From contig NZ_SJPU01000001.1 of assembly GCF_007860105.1 (NCBI RefSeq), positions 496,001 to 560,000 on the forward strand: a stretch of 64,000 nt of DNA, written 5' to 3'. The notes under the pieces are model-generated. The model was given only the letters and a program-made list of their open reading frames with translations, was not told the DNA's origin and searched no databases. Below are positions 8,408-16,430 of the stretch, one piece after another. Source of the DNA: Allorhodopirellula heiligendammensis (GTDB lineage Bacteria > Planctomycetota > Planctomycetia > Pirellulales > Pirellulaceae). Position numbers and translations under genes: made by a program. The stretch's first letter is position 1, and every line of letters begins with the position of its first letter.

Positions 8408-8616
8408 CCAGTAAGCCTTTGACATCGCGAGGTACGAGCCGATGTTCAAGGGCTTTGTTCGGTCCATCCGGGTTTATCGTGGGTTTCGCAGCGGTGAGCC
8501 AGGTGTGCGGGATTTTCAAGGCATGTCGGTGGCGTCCGAAATCTTTGTCATGCTGATGCAGCTGTGGTAGGATCGTTTCGCCGGCAGAAGCGGAAGCAAA
8601 CTCGAATGGCGTGGAC

Positions 8617-8819
8617 TTAGGGCTTTTCTTCCGGTTTCACGGGCTCGACCGTGATCCGCTTGGCTCGGCTGGGGCGAGGTTTTTTCATCTTGGGATATTT
8701 TGATTGATTTCGGCGTTTGAGCTCGCGAGGCTCTTCGCGACCGGGTCGATCTCGGACCAACCGGGAAGTTGCCGACAGCACGATCCACATCAGATCGTGG
8801 GACGTTTCAAGTTCATCGC
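8617..8819 (-). pseudogene. IS4-family transposase, C-terminal remnant
   Basis: The minus-strand frame holds a fragment with LMWIVLSATSRLVRDRPGR followed by EPRELKRRNQSKYPKMKKPR. A GR-x-EPR-x-KRR ending with a basic proline-containing tail is the usual C-terminus of IS4-family DDE transposases. Only about 65 residues remain of roughly 400. Upstream it is cut by the 17-bp tandem repeat and REP-transposase element starting at 8820. It is not functional. Confidence 0.65.
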
Positions 8820-8861
8820 CGAAAGCTCGGGGACACCGAAAGCTCGGGGACACAGCACTTT
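8820..8861 (+). repeat. 17-bp tandem repeat and inverted end of REP-transposase element
   Basis: CGAAAGCTCGGGGACAC occurs twice back to back (8820-8836, 8837-8853). GGGACACAGCACTTT (8847-8861) recurs at 9393-9407 and is present inverted at 10783-10797, so these 15 bp bound the REP-transposase gene on both sides. They are probably its REP/recognition sequences. Confidence 0.7.
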
Positions 8862-9918
8862 GTCAGGCTAGCCGCCGTTGCCCCACATGAGCTCGATCGC
8901 AATTTGGGATGACTGCTGTGCCATTGGGGCCGGCCCGTGACAGCTTGAGCCAGGACTTTGTCTCAGCAAAGCGACATCGGTGCGCACCCCATCTTCATCG
9001 GTTCCTGCAACCGGATATGTGCACACCAATGTCAGCAAGATTCGCTACCCGCTCGTCGTCAGCAGCTCGCGAGCCCGGCGACGAAGGTGGTAGCGGCGGT
9101 CGGTCCGGTGACAGCGCATCGAGTCCACACACTCAGGACGACCCGCCACGCTGCAGAACAACCGTCCGAAGTCCTTCACCAGTTCACACCAAGTCGCCCT
9201 GTCCAGGCCAAGCCGCACCAGAATGGGCGGCACACCCGCAGCGGTGCGATGCTTACCAGGGACGGTTTGCCGGGCCGTCCAGTCTAGAAGCTCCAAGTAA
9301 TCCGCAGCCCGCATGGCCAAGAATCCTTTGTCGCTACAGCGTTTTCCCGATGCACTCTCACACGGGCCCACCTGATCGGACGGCGAAGCTCGGGGACACA
9401 GCACTTTGTCAGGCTAGCCGCCGTTGCCCCACATGAACTCGATCGCAATTTGGGATGACTGCTGTGCCATTGGGGCCGGCCCGTGACAGCTTGAGCCAGG
9501 ACTTTGTCTCAGCAAAGCGACATCGGTGCGCACCCCATCTTCATCGGTTCCTGCAACCGGATATGTGCACACCAATGTCAGCAAGATTCGCTACCCGCTC
9601 GTCGTCAGTAACTCGCGGGCCCGGCGACGAAGGTGGTAGCGGCGGTGGGTCCGGTGACAGCGCATCGAGTCCACACACCCAGGACGACCCGCCACGCTGC
9701 AGAACAACCGTCCGAAGTCCTTGACCAGTTCACACCAAGTCGCCCTGTCCAGGCCAAGCCGCACCAGAATGGGCGGCACACCCGTAGCGGTGCGATGCTT
9801 ACCGGGGACGGTTTGCCGGGCCGTCCAGTCTAATAGCTCCAGGTAATCCGCTGCCCGCATGGCCAAGAACCCTTTGTCGCTACAGCGTTTTCCCGATGCA
9901 CTCTCACACGGCCCCACC
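8841..9918 (+). repeat. 532-bp direct duplication (8841-9372 and 9387-9918)
   Basis: The stretch from AGCTCGGGGACACAGC to CACACGGGCCCACC is repeated at an offset of exactly 546 bases with only scattered differences (for example gagctc/gaactc near 8888/9434). Each copy has the 3' third of a REP-type transposase gene plus its terminal repeat. The second copy is continuous with the full gene; the first is a truncated partner. Confidence 0.92.
9045..9372 (-). pseudogene. duplicated C-terminal fragment of REP-associated tyrosine transposase
   Basis: The encoded tail (AMRAADYLELLDWTARQTVP and on to RRYHLRRRARELLTTSG) matches the C-terminus of the full gene at 9591-10688 almost residue for residue; visible differences include A/T, E/G and D/H. 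The N-terminal HUH domain is absent. It arose by the 532-bp duplication and shares its stop-codon context. Non-functional. Confidence 0.88.
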
Positions 9919-10688
9919 GGGTCGAACTGCTCGTCAATCGATACTGGCGAAAGAAACGCATCGCCACGAATTGTCGACCGGCGGCTCCGCGCGTCATCAG
10001 CCTCCCCGCCGTTTGCCTCACTGCAAGGCTCCCTAGCAACAGCGGCTTCCTCTACCAACGCTTCGATCCTGCGTTGTACCGAGGTGTGATCGCTCTGCTC
10101 CAGCGTTTCCGCAATCGCTGCACGGATTGGATTGAGATCCACGTACGCCGCACAGGCCAGCAGCGAGGCTTCATCGGCCAATCGTGTAGCGTGGTATCGA
10201 TCTTGGAAAAATCGGCCGGTCTGCTCGTCCTCGCGATTTGCCCGTGTCGCCACCCGTTGGCACAGCAACCGCATCCACCAACTGAAACTACTCAGACGCT
10301 GGCGGATTTCCGCGCGTTTGACAGGACACCCGGCGATGGACTTGATCTCGGGATCAGCCGGTGTCATCGGTGAACCATCAGCTGTGCGGCGGTGGGGGCA
10401 CAGCATCAACCACCGCCGTGCCACTTCCTCATCACTCCACGTTGCGACGACGTCGGGGCGCGAGCGCAAGATAAGATGAAAATGGTCTGACAAAATCGAA
10501 AAGCCAAGCAAGTCGATCCCAAAAAAGGAAGCGAATTGTCGCAAATGCTCCTCGATCCAGACCTTTCTGTGGTCGAAGTTCTTACCGGAGAACGGATCGT
10601 CTCCCAACAGAAAGCACCTCCGACACACGCGAGTGTACACATGGGCGATGGCCACCTCATCGGGATCAAAGATTTCACAGCGTGCCAT
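9591..10688 (-). CDS. REP-associated tyrosine transposase (Y1/IS200-like, RAYT)
   Basis: 365 residues from MARCEIFDPDEVAIAHVYTR. The HUH nuclease motif appears as SDHFHLILR, preceded by the FGIDLLGFSIL strand, and the helix with LLACAAYVDLNPIRA follows (the Y-x2-LNP motif typical of these proteins). RAYTs are single-copy Y1-type nucleases that mobilise or maintain REP hairpins. I start at 10688 because the upstream frame (to 10850) reads through the terminal repeat into an IS1380-like remnant. The ends of the element are marked by 15-bp inverted repeats and short tandem repeats. The gene looks intact, so its REP copies may still be active. Confidence 0.85.
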   Translation of the reverse strand: MARCEIFDPDEVAIAHVYTRVCRRCFLLGDDPFSGKNFDHRKVWIEEHLRQFASFFGIDLLGFSILSDHFHLILRSRPDVVATWSDEEVARRWLMLCPHRRTADGSPMTPADPEIKSIAGCPVKRAEIRQRLSSFSWWMRLLCQRVATRANREDEQTGRFFQDRYHATRLADEASLLACAAYVDLNPIRAAIAETLEQSDHTSVQRRIEALVEEAAVAREPCSEANGGEADDARSRRSTIRGDAFLSPVSIDEQFDPVGPCESASGKRCSDKGFLAMRAADYLELLDWTARQTVPGKHRTATGVPPILVRLGLDRATWCELVKDFGRLFCSVAGRPGCVDSMRCHRTHRRYHLRRRARELLTTSG

Positions 10689-10782
10689 TCGGGACATCAC
10701 CCACCTCGCATTCTCAAGAACTTTGCCGCCAGCCTTCAGAATCAGCCTATCCCCCTGCATGGATGGAGTCAAATTCTTCGCA

Positions 10783-10828
10783 AAAGTGCTGTGTCCCTCT
10801 TGTGGTGTCGTGTCCCTCTTGTGGTGTC
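10783..10828 (+). repeat. inverted terminal repeat plus 19-bp tandem repeat (RAYT right end)
   Basis: AAAGTGCTGTGTCCC (10783-10797) is the exact reverse complement of the 15 bp at 8847-8861 and 9393-9407. It merges into GTGTCCCTCTTGTGGTGTC, present twice in tandem (10791-10809, 10810-10828). Both ends of the RAYT element therefore carry a short tandem duplication. Confidence 0.75.
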
Positions 10829-10909
10829 GTTGCTTGGTGAGCTGCAGCATCGCACCGATGCCGCCCGCTGCGATTGAGGTGGTGACCTGATCCCGGGCGC
10901 GCTCAGGGC

Positions 10910-11788
10910 TTATTCTCGACCTGGGTGAGTGGATTCAAACTGGTTGGGTGTTTGGTAACCAAGGCTCGAGTGCTTCCGATCTTGGTTGTAATAGCTGAAG
11001 TAACTTCCGAGTTCGCACTCGCCTTCAGCTACAGTCTCGTATTCGGTCATCTCGAGTTCAGTCTTGATTGTTCCAAAGCAACTTTTCATGACTGCGTTGT
11101 CATAGCAGTCGCCAGCGCGACTCATGCTCTGTCGAATCGATGACCGCTTGAGGATTTGGCGAAAGCGGATGCTGGCGTACTGGCCACCGCGATCGCTATG
11201 GTGGATCAATTCACCGCCAGGCTGTCGAATCATAATCGCATCCTTCAGACTTCCAATGACCAGTTGCTCGGTCATTGTTACATCCATTTTCCATCCGATG
11301 AGTCGTCTTGAAAATCGATCCATGATCATGGACAAGTAGGCGAAGCGGCGATCTGCGAGTGGGACGTGCGTAATGTCAGCGACCCACAGTCTGTTGACCG
11401 CGTTGAGTTCGAAAGAATCCAGGAGTAAGTTTGGGCTGTACCCCAGCCGGTGCCGACTGTCAGTGGTCTTTGGCTGAAACGACTTGGGCTGAATCGCCTT
11501 TAAATTCTGCATTTTCATCGATTCCGCAACCGTTCTTCGGCAAACGATGATGCCGCGGTCAGCTAATTCACTGGTGATACGTCGGGATCCATAGCGTCGC
11601 CGATGCTTCCAGAAGATGTCGATGATTATCGGGCAAAGCTCTTCTGCTCGCGTTGATTCATCTAGTTCAGTCGCCTTTTGGAATCCGTAAAACGAGCTTC
11701 GTGAGAGCGACAGAACCTGACAGACCTCGGTGGCTGATGCATTCGTCGAATCAATCACTTCTGCCGCCGCGACAAGTCGATCATTCAA
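10910..11788 (-). CDS. IS3-family transposase OrfB (DDE integrase)
   Basis: A 292-residue rve-type integrase. An HTH-like N-terminus (VCQVLSLSRSSFYGF) and an HTH_21-like segment (KHRRRYGSRRITSELADRGI) precede the DDE core. The catalytic residues are D in VADITHV, D in HHSDRGGQYAS, and E in IKTELEM. The frame starts at TTG 11788 and overlaps orfA by 4 bases. Real expression is probably as an OrfAB fusion: an A7 run on the minus strand (11815-11821) within orfA allows a -1 slip, after which the frame is open (SLIYFQPKRLNDRL) into orfB. Confidence 0.93.
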   Translation of the reverse strand: MNDRLVAAAEVIDSTNASATEVCQVLSLSRSSFYGFQKATELDESTRAEELCPIIIDIFWKHRRRYGSRRITSELADRGIIVCRRTVAESMKMQNLKAIQPKSFQPKTTDSRHRLGYSPNLLLDSFELNAVNRLWVADITHVPLADRRFAYLSMIMDRFSRRLIGWKMDVTMTEQLVIGSLKDAIMIRQPGGELIHHSDRGGQYASIRFRQILKRSSIRQSMSRAGDCYDNAVMKSCFGTIKTELEMTEYETVAEGECELGSYFSYYNQDRKHSSLGYQTPNQFESTHPGRE

Positions 11789-12084
11789 TCGCTTCGGCTG
11801 AAAATAGATAAGGCTTTTTTTAAAATGTCACGTTCTCGCTCGACTCTCTTCAGCTCGGTTTCAAGGTCTCTCACTCGGCTGTCGAGCGACGAAGCAACTG
11901 GACCGCTTTGCCGCAACTGCTCTCGCTTCCATCGGTACAACAAGTTTGTACCTGTCAGGCCGAGCCGTTCGACGATTGAACTCGCGGTATGACCGTCGAG
12001 CAACATCTGAACCGCATCGTTCTTAAATTGAACGGTGAACTGACGTCGTGACTTGATGGTGTCTTTGAGGGGCTTCTTGCTCAT
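11785..12084 (-). CDS. IS3-family transposase OrfA (helix-turn-helix)
   Basis: 99 residues: the HTH_Tnp_1 domain (FTVQFKNDAVQMLLDGHTAS, then ERLGLTGTNLLYRWKREQL) followed by a leucine-zipper coiled coil (RVRDLETELKRVERERDILK). It binds the terminal repeats and, as the OrfAB fusion, forms the transposase. It ends at 11785 in the 4-base overlap with orfB. The heptamer AAAAAAA at 11815-11821 encodes its ILKKA segment and is the likely -1 frameshift site. Confidence 0.92.
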   Translation of the reverse strand: MSKKPLKDTIKSRRQFTVQFKNDAVQMLLDGHTASSIVERLGLTGTNLLYRWKREQLRQSGPVASSLDSRVRDLETELKRVERERDILKKALSIFSRSD

Positions 12085-12149
12085 TCTGACAATCTCCTAG
12101 AGCGGCCATCCTAAGCTCTGAGCGCGCCTGGGATCAGGTCACCACCTCA

Positions 12150-12342
12150 GATCTTGCTGCTTGTCGGCGAGTTCGTAACTGATGGCAGGCGGTGTGATCA
12201 TTGGCGACGACCAAGGCCCCTCGAACTTAACGATTCGACGTCGCATTTTTCGCTTGCGTTCTTTGGCTTTTCGTCGTAGCTTAGCGTTCACTCGAAACCC
12301 TCGTTTGCGTGCGTGGAGGGTGCATTCCCATTCTACGGACAT
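12150..12342 (-). pseudogene. IS1380-like transposase, N-terminal remnant split by IS3
   Basis: The minus-strand frame from ATG 12342 encodes a very basic start (HARKRGFRVNAKLRRKAKER) followed by GPWSSPMITPPAISYELADK. After the IS3 insertion it continues at 10874 with IAAGGIGAMLQLTKQ and then runs into the RAYT terminal repeat near 10828. YELADK-x-IAAGGIG resembles the N-terminus of planctomycete IS1380-family transposases as I recall them. Only about 80 of about 450 residues remain. The first codons also overlap a possible ISKra4 end (12317-12329). Confidence 0.55.
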
Positions 12343-12395
12343 GTTTGCTAGCAAATTGCATTCGTCTTTGCCCCGTTTTCGCCTGATTTCCCGAG

Positions 12396-12430
12396 GTTAG
12401 AATTGATCGCTTTGATGGATCAATTCTAAC
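12396..12430 (+). promoter_or_regulatory. perfect hairpin in transposase leader
   Basis: GTTAGAATTGATC (12396-12408) and GATCAATTCTAAC (12418-12430) form a perfect 13-bp stem with a 9-base loop, ending 26 bases before the transposase ATG. Such leader stems in IS elements commonly block translation from outside transcripts; that role is inferred here. Confidence 0.6.
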
Positions 12431-12455
12431 TCGTGGCAAGGATGCTGGTGACCTA

Positions 12456-14045
12456 ATGGAGGGAATGACCGTGGATGGATCGCATGGCAAATTGATCGAA
12501 TCAAATCAAGAAATGATTCTTCGCTTTACTTCTCAGATCAGTGTCGACGCAGTGCAATGGACACAGCAACTGATCAACTGCCCAGGCGACCTGGAATCCA
12601 TCGAACGCAGGGTGCATCGGGCGTACGCTCGCGGAGCCGACTTGCTGGTTGCTGGCTTGATGGCGGCGACTATCAAAGAGGGCAAGGTTTTGGAGGCGGC
12701 TGAACAAACCAGGAGAGAATTTTCTCGTCCGCTTCAGAAGGGTCGCGAGCGCTCCGTCGCCGTTCAACTACTCGGGGGCATGATCGTTTGGGCGGTCACC
12801 TTGTACTGCGCTCCCAAGAAGAAACGCTTTCGTAAAGACGACGCGCCGCGGGTCGGGCTAGACATTACTTTATCGCAGTTCGGATTTGGCAAAGGCGTCT
12901 CGCCCGGGTTGCAAAGCAAGGTGGCCCGTCAAATGGCGTTGTGTCCTTCGATCGCGTTTGCTCACAAGGAGCTAACTCGTGAGGGGATTGATCTCGACAT
13001 CAAGACAGTCAAGCGAATCACCTATCAGTGCGGTGCAGGATTATTGGCATTGCGACGACACCGCATTGCACTGTTGCGGAGCAAGCAACTCAAAGCGTCC
13101 GGCGAACTATCGGGCAAACGCGTGTCGGTGCAAATCGACGGCGGGCGAATGAAAATTCGTGGCGAAATGAAGCTAAAATCCACTGTCATTGAACCAACCG
13201 ATGAAAACGGCTTGCTGACTGGTAACGCACCAGGACGTTCCAAGAGCACGCCACGTCGAACGTTTTCGGCGGATTGGCGTGAGCCGAAGCTGATGACGAT
13301 CTTCATCCATGACGAGCATGGCAAGATGGTCAAGAAAACCAAAGCAACCATCGACGGGACGCTGCTTGGTCCTGATGCGATCGCCGAGGTGGTGGCAATG
13401 CATCTTCATCGGCTTGGTGCGGCGGAAGCCCTCAGTGTGACGTTCGTCGCCGATGGTGCTCCCTGGATCTGGGATCGTATCGACCGCATCATCCAGCTTG
13501 CCGGACTGAAGGATGTCCCGACCTATGAAGTCTTGGATTGCTGCCATGCAGTGCATCACATTTCGCAGGCACTGGCTTCATTGGGCCTAAGCGTCGAGGA
13601 ACGAAACCCGTTGTATCGTCACCTCCGCAGCCAGCTTCGAAACGGCCAATGGCAACAGGTCGTTGACGACTTGAATGAACTACAAGGCACCGACAAACCG
13701 AACGTAGCACTTGCGACTGAGATTTCTTATCTTCATCGTCACGGCGAAGCGGGGCGTTTGAAGTATGTACGCTTCAAACAACTTGGTCTTCCTTGCGGAA
13801 GCGGTGCGATCGAGAGCGGTATCCGTCGAGTGATCAATCTACGGCTCAAAAGCAATGCGATGTTCTGGAAGAGTGAACATGCCGAGTCGATGCTTCAAGT
13901 ACGCAGCCAAGTGGTTCCTGATCAATGGGATCAAGCAATGTCGGACCTATCGGAGTTCCGTCGCACCGAAGCCCATGACAGCTGGGACTGGGAACCGGAA
14001 AACATGAGCATCAAAATTGAAGACTCTCCTGCCTTGGCGACCTAA
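12456..14045 (+). CDS. ISKra4-family transposase
   Basis: A 529-residue transposase. The N-terminal half is helical (ERRVHRAYARGADLLVAGLM). The catalytic half has VSVQIDGGRMKIRGE (first Asp), VTFVADGAPWIWDRI (second Asp), the C/H segment VLDCCHAVHHISQAL, and LPCGSGAIESGIRRVINLRL with the glutamate in IES, as in ISKra4 proteins. The frame is complete, with start ATG 12456; a second ATG at 12465 is possible. A 13-bp hairpin precedes it. It lies next to a truncated egtD, which it probably disrupted. Confidence 0.8.
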   Translation: MEGMTVDGSHGKLIESNQEMILRFTSQISVDAVQWTQQLINCPGDLESIERRVHRAYARGADLLVAGLMAATIKEGKVLEAAEQTRREFSRPLQKGRERSVAVQLLGGMIVWAVTLYCAPKKKRFRKDDAPRVGLDITLSQFGFGKGVSPGLQSKVARQMALCPSIAFAHKELTREGIDLDIKTVKRITYQCGAGLLALRRHRIALLRSKQLKASGELSGKRVSVQIDGGRMKIRGEMKLKSTVIEPTDENGLLTGNAPGRSKSTPRRTFSADWREPKLMTIFIHDEHGKMVKKTKATIDGTLLGPDAIAEVVAMHLHRLGAAEALSVTFVADGAPWIWDRIDRIIQLAGLKDVPTYEVLDCCHAVHHISQALASLGLSVEERNPLYRHLRSQLRNGQWQQVVDDLNELQGTDKPNVALATEISYLHRHGEAGRLKYVRFKQLGLPCGSGAIESGIRRVINLRLKSNAMFWKSEHAESMLQVRSQVVPDQWDQAMSDLSEFRRTEAHDSWDWEPENMSIKIEDSPALAT

Positions 14046-14093
14046 TCCCGTAAATCGCTTGTCTTCAGCGTCCTTTTTAGGGGAATGCACCCT

Positions 14094-14490
14094 TCCAGGA
14101 TAGCTTGAACGCAAGTCGTCGGCTGTCATCAAAAGATGTTCTTCTGAAACGTCGACTGGCACGTAGGCCACCGGATCAATCAGTGCATCCAGCAGAATTC
14201 GAGTCTTGATCGAACTGCCGCTGCCGAATTCAATCAGCATAACACGCCGATCAATTTGGTGTGCGATCGCGTCTGCGTTTTCACTCGTGATGGCGAGTTC
14301 CGTTCGCGTCAGATAGTACTCGTCGAGTTCGCAGATCTCATCAAACAGTCTTGATCCGGCACCATCATAGAAGTATTTGCAAGGCAGCGTTTTTTTCGGT
14401 TTCTGAAGTCCTTCGATGACGTCGGCAAAGAAGTTCTCGCTGGCATGATTTTGTTCGAGCGTATTGATAGTGTCGGTCCCGTTAAATCAA
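14094..14490 (-). pseudogene. egtD: histidine N-alpha-methyltransferase fragment, truncated at both ends
   Basis: Reading the minus strand in one frame gives FFADVIEGLQKPKKTLPCKY, then FYDGAGSRLFDEICELDEYY, LTRTELAITSEN, and LIEFGSGSSIKTRILLDAL before YVPVDVSEEHL. These are the N-terminal motifs of EgtD, the SAM-dependent enzyme that makes hercynine in ergothioneine synthesis. About 125 of roughly 320 residues remain. The frame meets a stop upstream (near 14492) without a start codon, and downstream it runs into the ISKra4-like end at 14093. No other ergothioneine gene is nearby. Confidence 0.85.
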
Positions 14491-14520
14491 TGTTGAGAAA
14501 ATACCCAGGCACGGACGGTG

Positions 14521-15384
14521 CTACTCTTGTGCTGAGTTAGCCTTGAGTCGGTCAAAGTATGCTTTCCAGCCTTGGTGCTTGCGACCAGCAGCAAGGCAAA
14601 AATGGCTTTCGTTATTCACGGCTCCGTTGCGGATGCCTTCATAGATGCCCGCAATTACCGTGCCGAGGAACTCGCCGAGTTCTGCAATGCGGTCTTCGCG
14701 ATACTCGCCAACTGTCATGGTGCGATATTTCAGCTCCGTACCATACGCGTCGTTCAAGTACTCGGCCAACTTTCGCTGTGTGATCGCTTCGCCGTGCAGA
14801 TTGTACGTCTGGCCGTCGTGCTTCGATTCCGTCAACATGCGGGCGTAGGCAAAGGCCAGTTCGCCGCGAGTTGTGTAGCCGCACTTTGCGTCACCAGCGC
14901 AGTTTGCAATCTCACCACGTTGTTTGTAGGTCTCGATGTACTCGACATCTGGTTCAATATAGATACCGTTGCGACCGATCACCCACTGAAGGCCGCTGTC
15001 GCGAACGTCTTCTTCCGCCTGGCGATTACTTTGGACAACAGGTGAGAACGCAGTGCCTTCTTCTGCGCCTTGAATGCTGGTGTAGACAATCTTGCTAACA
15101 CCCGCCTCCTTGGCAGCTTCGATGACGTTGCGATGTTGACCAATACGCTTCGTGGGAGCGTCCATTCCAGAAACGAGTAACAATGCGTCGATACCGCGAA
15201 GTGATTCCCGCAATTGATCGCGCAACGTGTAGTCGCCCTGGCGTACTTCGACACCGAGCGATTCGGCTTTGCTAGGAGTGCGTGCAAGTCCGATAACGTT
15301 CTCTTTGCCGACGATTTCAACGGCGGCGTGGACAATTGATCCGCCCAAGTTTCCGCTGGCGGCAGTGACGGCAATTTTTGTCAT
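14521..15384 (-). CDS. NmrA/QorB-like NAD(P)-binding oxidoreductase
   Basis: 287 residues from MTKIAVTAASGNLGGSIVHA, an atypical-SDR Rossmann start with glycine motif (AASGNLG). It continues VEVRQGDYTLRDQLRESLRG, KIVYTSIQGAEE, and GRNGIYIEPDVEYIETYK, as in quinone oxidoreductase 2 (QorB) and NmrA-type sensors. It lacks a clear Tyr-x3-Lys pair, which is normal for this subfamily. It is the last gene of the minus-strand run below the MarR regulator. A role in quinone/NADPH redox handling is likely; whether it is an enzyme or a redox sensor is not decided by sequence. Confidence 0.8.
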   Translation of the reverse strand: MTKIAVTAASGNLGGSIVHAAVEIVGKENVIGLARTPSKAESLGVEVRQGDYTLRDQLRESLRGIDALLLVSGMDAPTKRIGQHRNVIEAAKEAGVSKIVYTSIQGAEEGTAFSPVVQSNRQAEEDVRDSGLQWVIGRNGIYIEPDVEYIETYKQRGEIANCAGDAKCGYTTRGELAFAYARMLTESKHDGQTYNLHGEAITQRKLAEYLNDAYGTELKYRTMTVGEYREDRIAELGEFLGTVIAGIYEGIRNGAVNNESHFCLAAGRKHQGWKAYFDRLKANSAQE

Positions 15385-15561
15385 TGAATTCTTCCTACTC
15401 ATAGATTTGTGCGTGGTCGACGAGGGTAAGCTACCAACTGATCGCTGCCCGTTGGCTTGGGCTTGTCCAATTCAACATCGAGCAACGACTTCGGATCGTC
15501 GATTGGCAAGTATCGAGTGAGTGCAACAGCTCTCATCTTATTCTGCTGTGTGAGGATTCCA

Positions 15562-15849
15562 TTACTGCTGAGTTGCTCTTCGAAAAAATCGGCGGATCAA
15601 TCGTCGGATTCCAAGCGTCACCAGAGCCGGCACGCCCATTAAAATCGCAATTTTCAGCAGGGGACCAATGAACCGGATTGCCCCACTGGGATCACTTCCT
15701 TTCACCCCCTCGCCAACATCGGACGCGGCCCCCGCCCTCATTCCCGCCGCCCACTGAGTCTGATAGAGTGGTGCGATTAGTAACACGACGATGGAAGCAG
15801 CGACCACGATGAACAGGATTGGCCGAATGGTCTCGCGTAACGCTGGCAT
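15562..15849 (-). CDS. small two-helix membrane protein
   Basis: 95 residues with two membrane segments (PILFIVVAASIVVLLIAPLY and LKIAILMGVPALVTLGI) and a strongly basic C-terminus (RRLIRRFFRRATQQ), so N-in/C-in is likely. Its start overlaps the stop of the upstream DUF4405-like gene by one base (TAATG), so the two are coupled and probably form a complex. Family not recognised. Confidence 0.7.
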   Translation of the reverse strand: MPALRETIRPILFIVVAASIVVLLIAPLYQTQWAAGMRAGAASDVGEGVKGSDPSGAIRFIGPLLKIAILMGVPALVTLGIRRLIRRFFRRATQQ

Positions 15850-16394
15850 TACGGATCAACTCCTTCCGCGGCGCTAGATTGTCTAAGTCGGTGCAAAACA
15901 TACTTTTTGACATTGGTCGCAATCCATTTCCAGTGCATCGCTAAATGGATTCCAATCACGAGCATCAGAAGGTTGGCACTGATGTCATGGATAGCGGACC
16001 AAAATGGGTCAATCGTGAAACGAATTCCCAGTGCTGGCAACGCCGCTTCCGAAATGACCACTCCTGAAAAAGTCGCCGTCACAAACAGGAAAAACAGCAT
16101 CCAGTCCAGCACATAATTGAAACGAGCGTGACCGGGAGTCGGATTGAAAAAGCGTCGAGTCGTGTTGACAATCCACTGCCAAGCGAAGATTAGATGCAGG
16201 AAAAATGGAATGATGATCAGGAAGCTCGCCCACTCATGGACCGTGATTCCAGTCGCCTGCGGCGCGAGCACCAGTACCATGCCGACAAACATGCAGAGAT
16301 CGAGCCAAACGCGTACTCGCGCGGCGTTCGCCTTTCCTTTCTGAGTGGTTTCTTGTTTCGTCGCGTAAATCTCACTGGTCCCTTTATGACGCAT
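15849..16394 (-). CDS. DUF4405-like membrane protein (cytochrome b-type fold)
   Basis: 181 residues with four membrane helices. Histidines sit within them in the pattern of haem-b-binding membrane proteins: VHEWASFLIIIPFFLHLIFA, AIHDISANLLMLVIGIHLAM and HWKWIATNV. DUF4405/FeS-associated cytochrome-like proteins have this spacing. It may carry electrons between the quinone pool and its neighbours; haem binding is inferred from the histidines. It is followed, with one-base overlap, by a small membrane protein and preceded by a siderophore-interacting flavoprotein. Confidence 0.72.
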   Translation of the reverse strand: MRHKGTSEIYATKQETTQKGKANAARVRVWLDLCMFVGMVLVLAPQATGITVHEWASFLIIIPFFLHLIFAWQWIVNTTRRFFNPTPGHARFNYVLDWMLFFLFVTATFSGVVISEAALPALGIRFTIDPFWSAIHDISANLLMLVIGIHLAMHWKWIATNVKKYVLHRLRQSSAAEGVDP

Positions 16395-16430
16395 CGCTTA
16401 ATTGAAGACTGGCTCGGCAAGTCGTTGGCC

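Larger units (their letters stand above)
10875..12149 (-). mobile_element. complete IS3-family insertion sequence
   Basis: 38-bp terminal inverted repeats at 10875-10912 and 12112-12149 (TGAGGTGGTGACCTGATCCC... on both ends) differ at only two positions. The element is 1275 bp and contains orfA and orfB in the IS3 arrangement. The bases flanking it are GAT on both sides (10872-10874 and 12150-12152), a 3-bp target duplication typical of the family. It split an IS1380-like remnant. Intact ends, genes and target duplication indicate a recent insertion. Confidence 0.93.
12317..14093 (+). mobile_element. probable ISKra4-family element, ends inferred
   Basis: AGGGTGCATTCCC (12317-12329) and its exact inverse GGGAATGCACCCT (14081-14093) flank the ISKra4-like transposase gene and could be its terminal repeats, giving a 1777-bp element. 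On the right the egtD fragment stops exactly there, which supports an insertion boundary. On the left the repeat falls inside the apparent IS1380 start, and no clear target duplication is seen, so the left end is uncertain. Confidence 0.5.

Noticed and set aside
9045..9436. Plus-strand frames of 89-175 aa across the duplicated RAYT tail
   Set aside because: They are antisense shadows of the transposase C-terminus and are duplicated with it.
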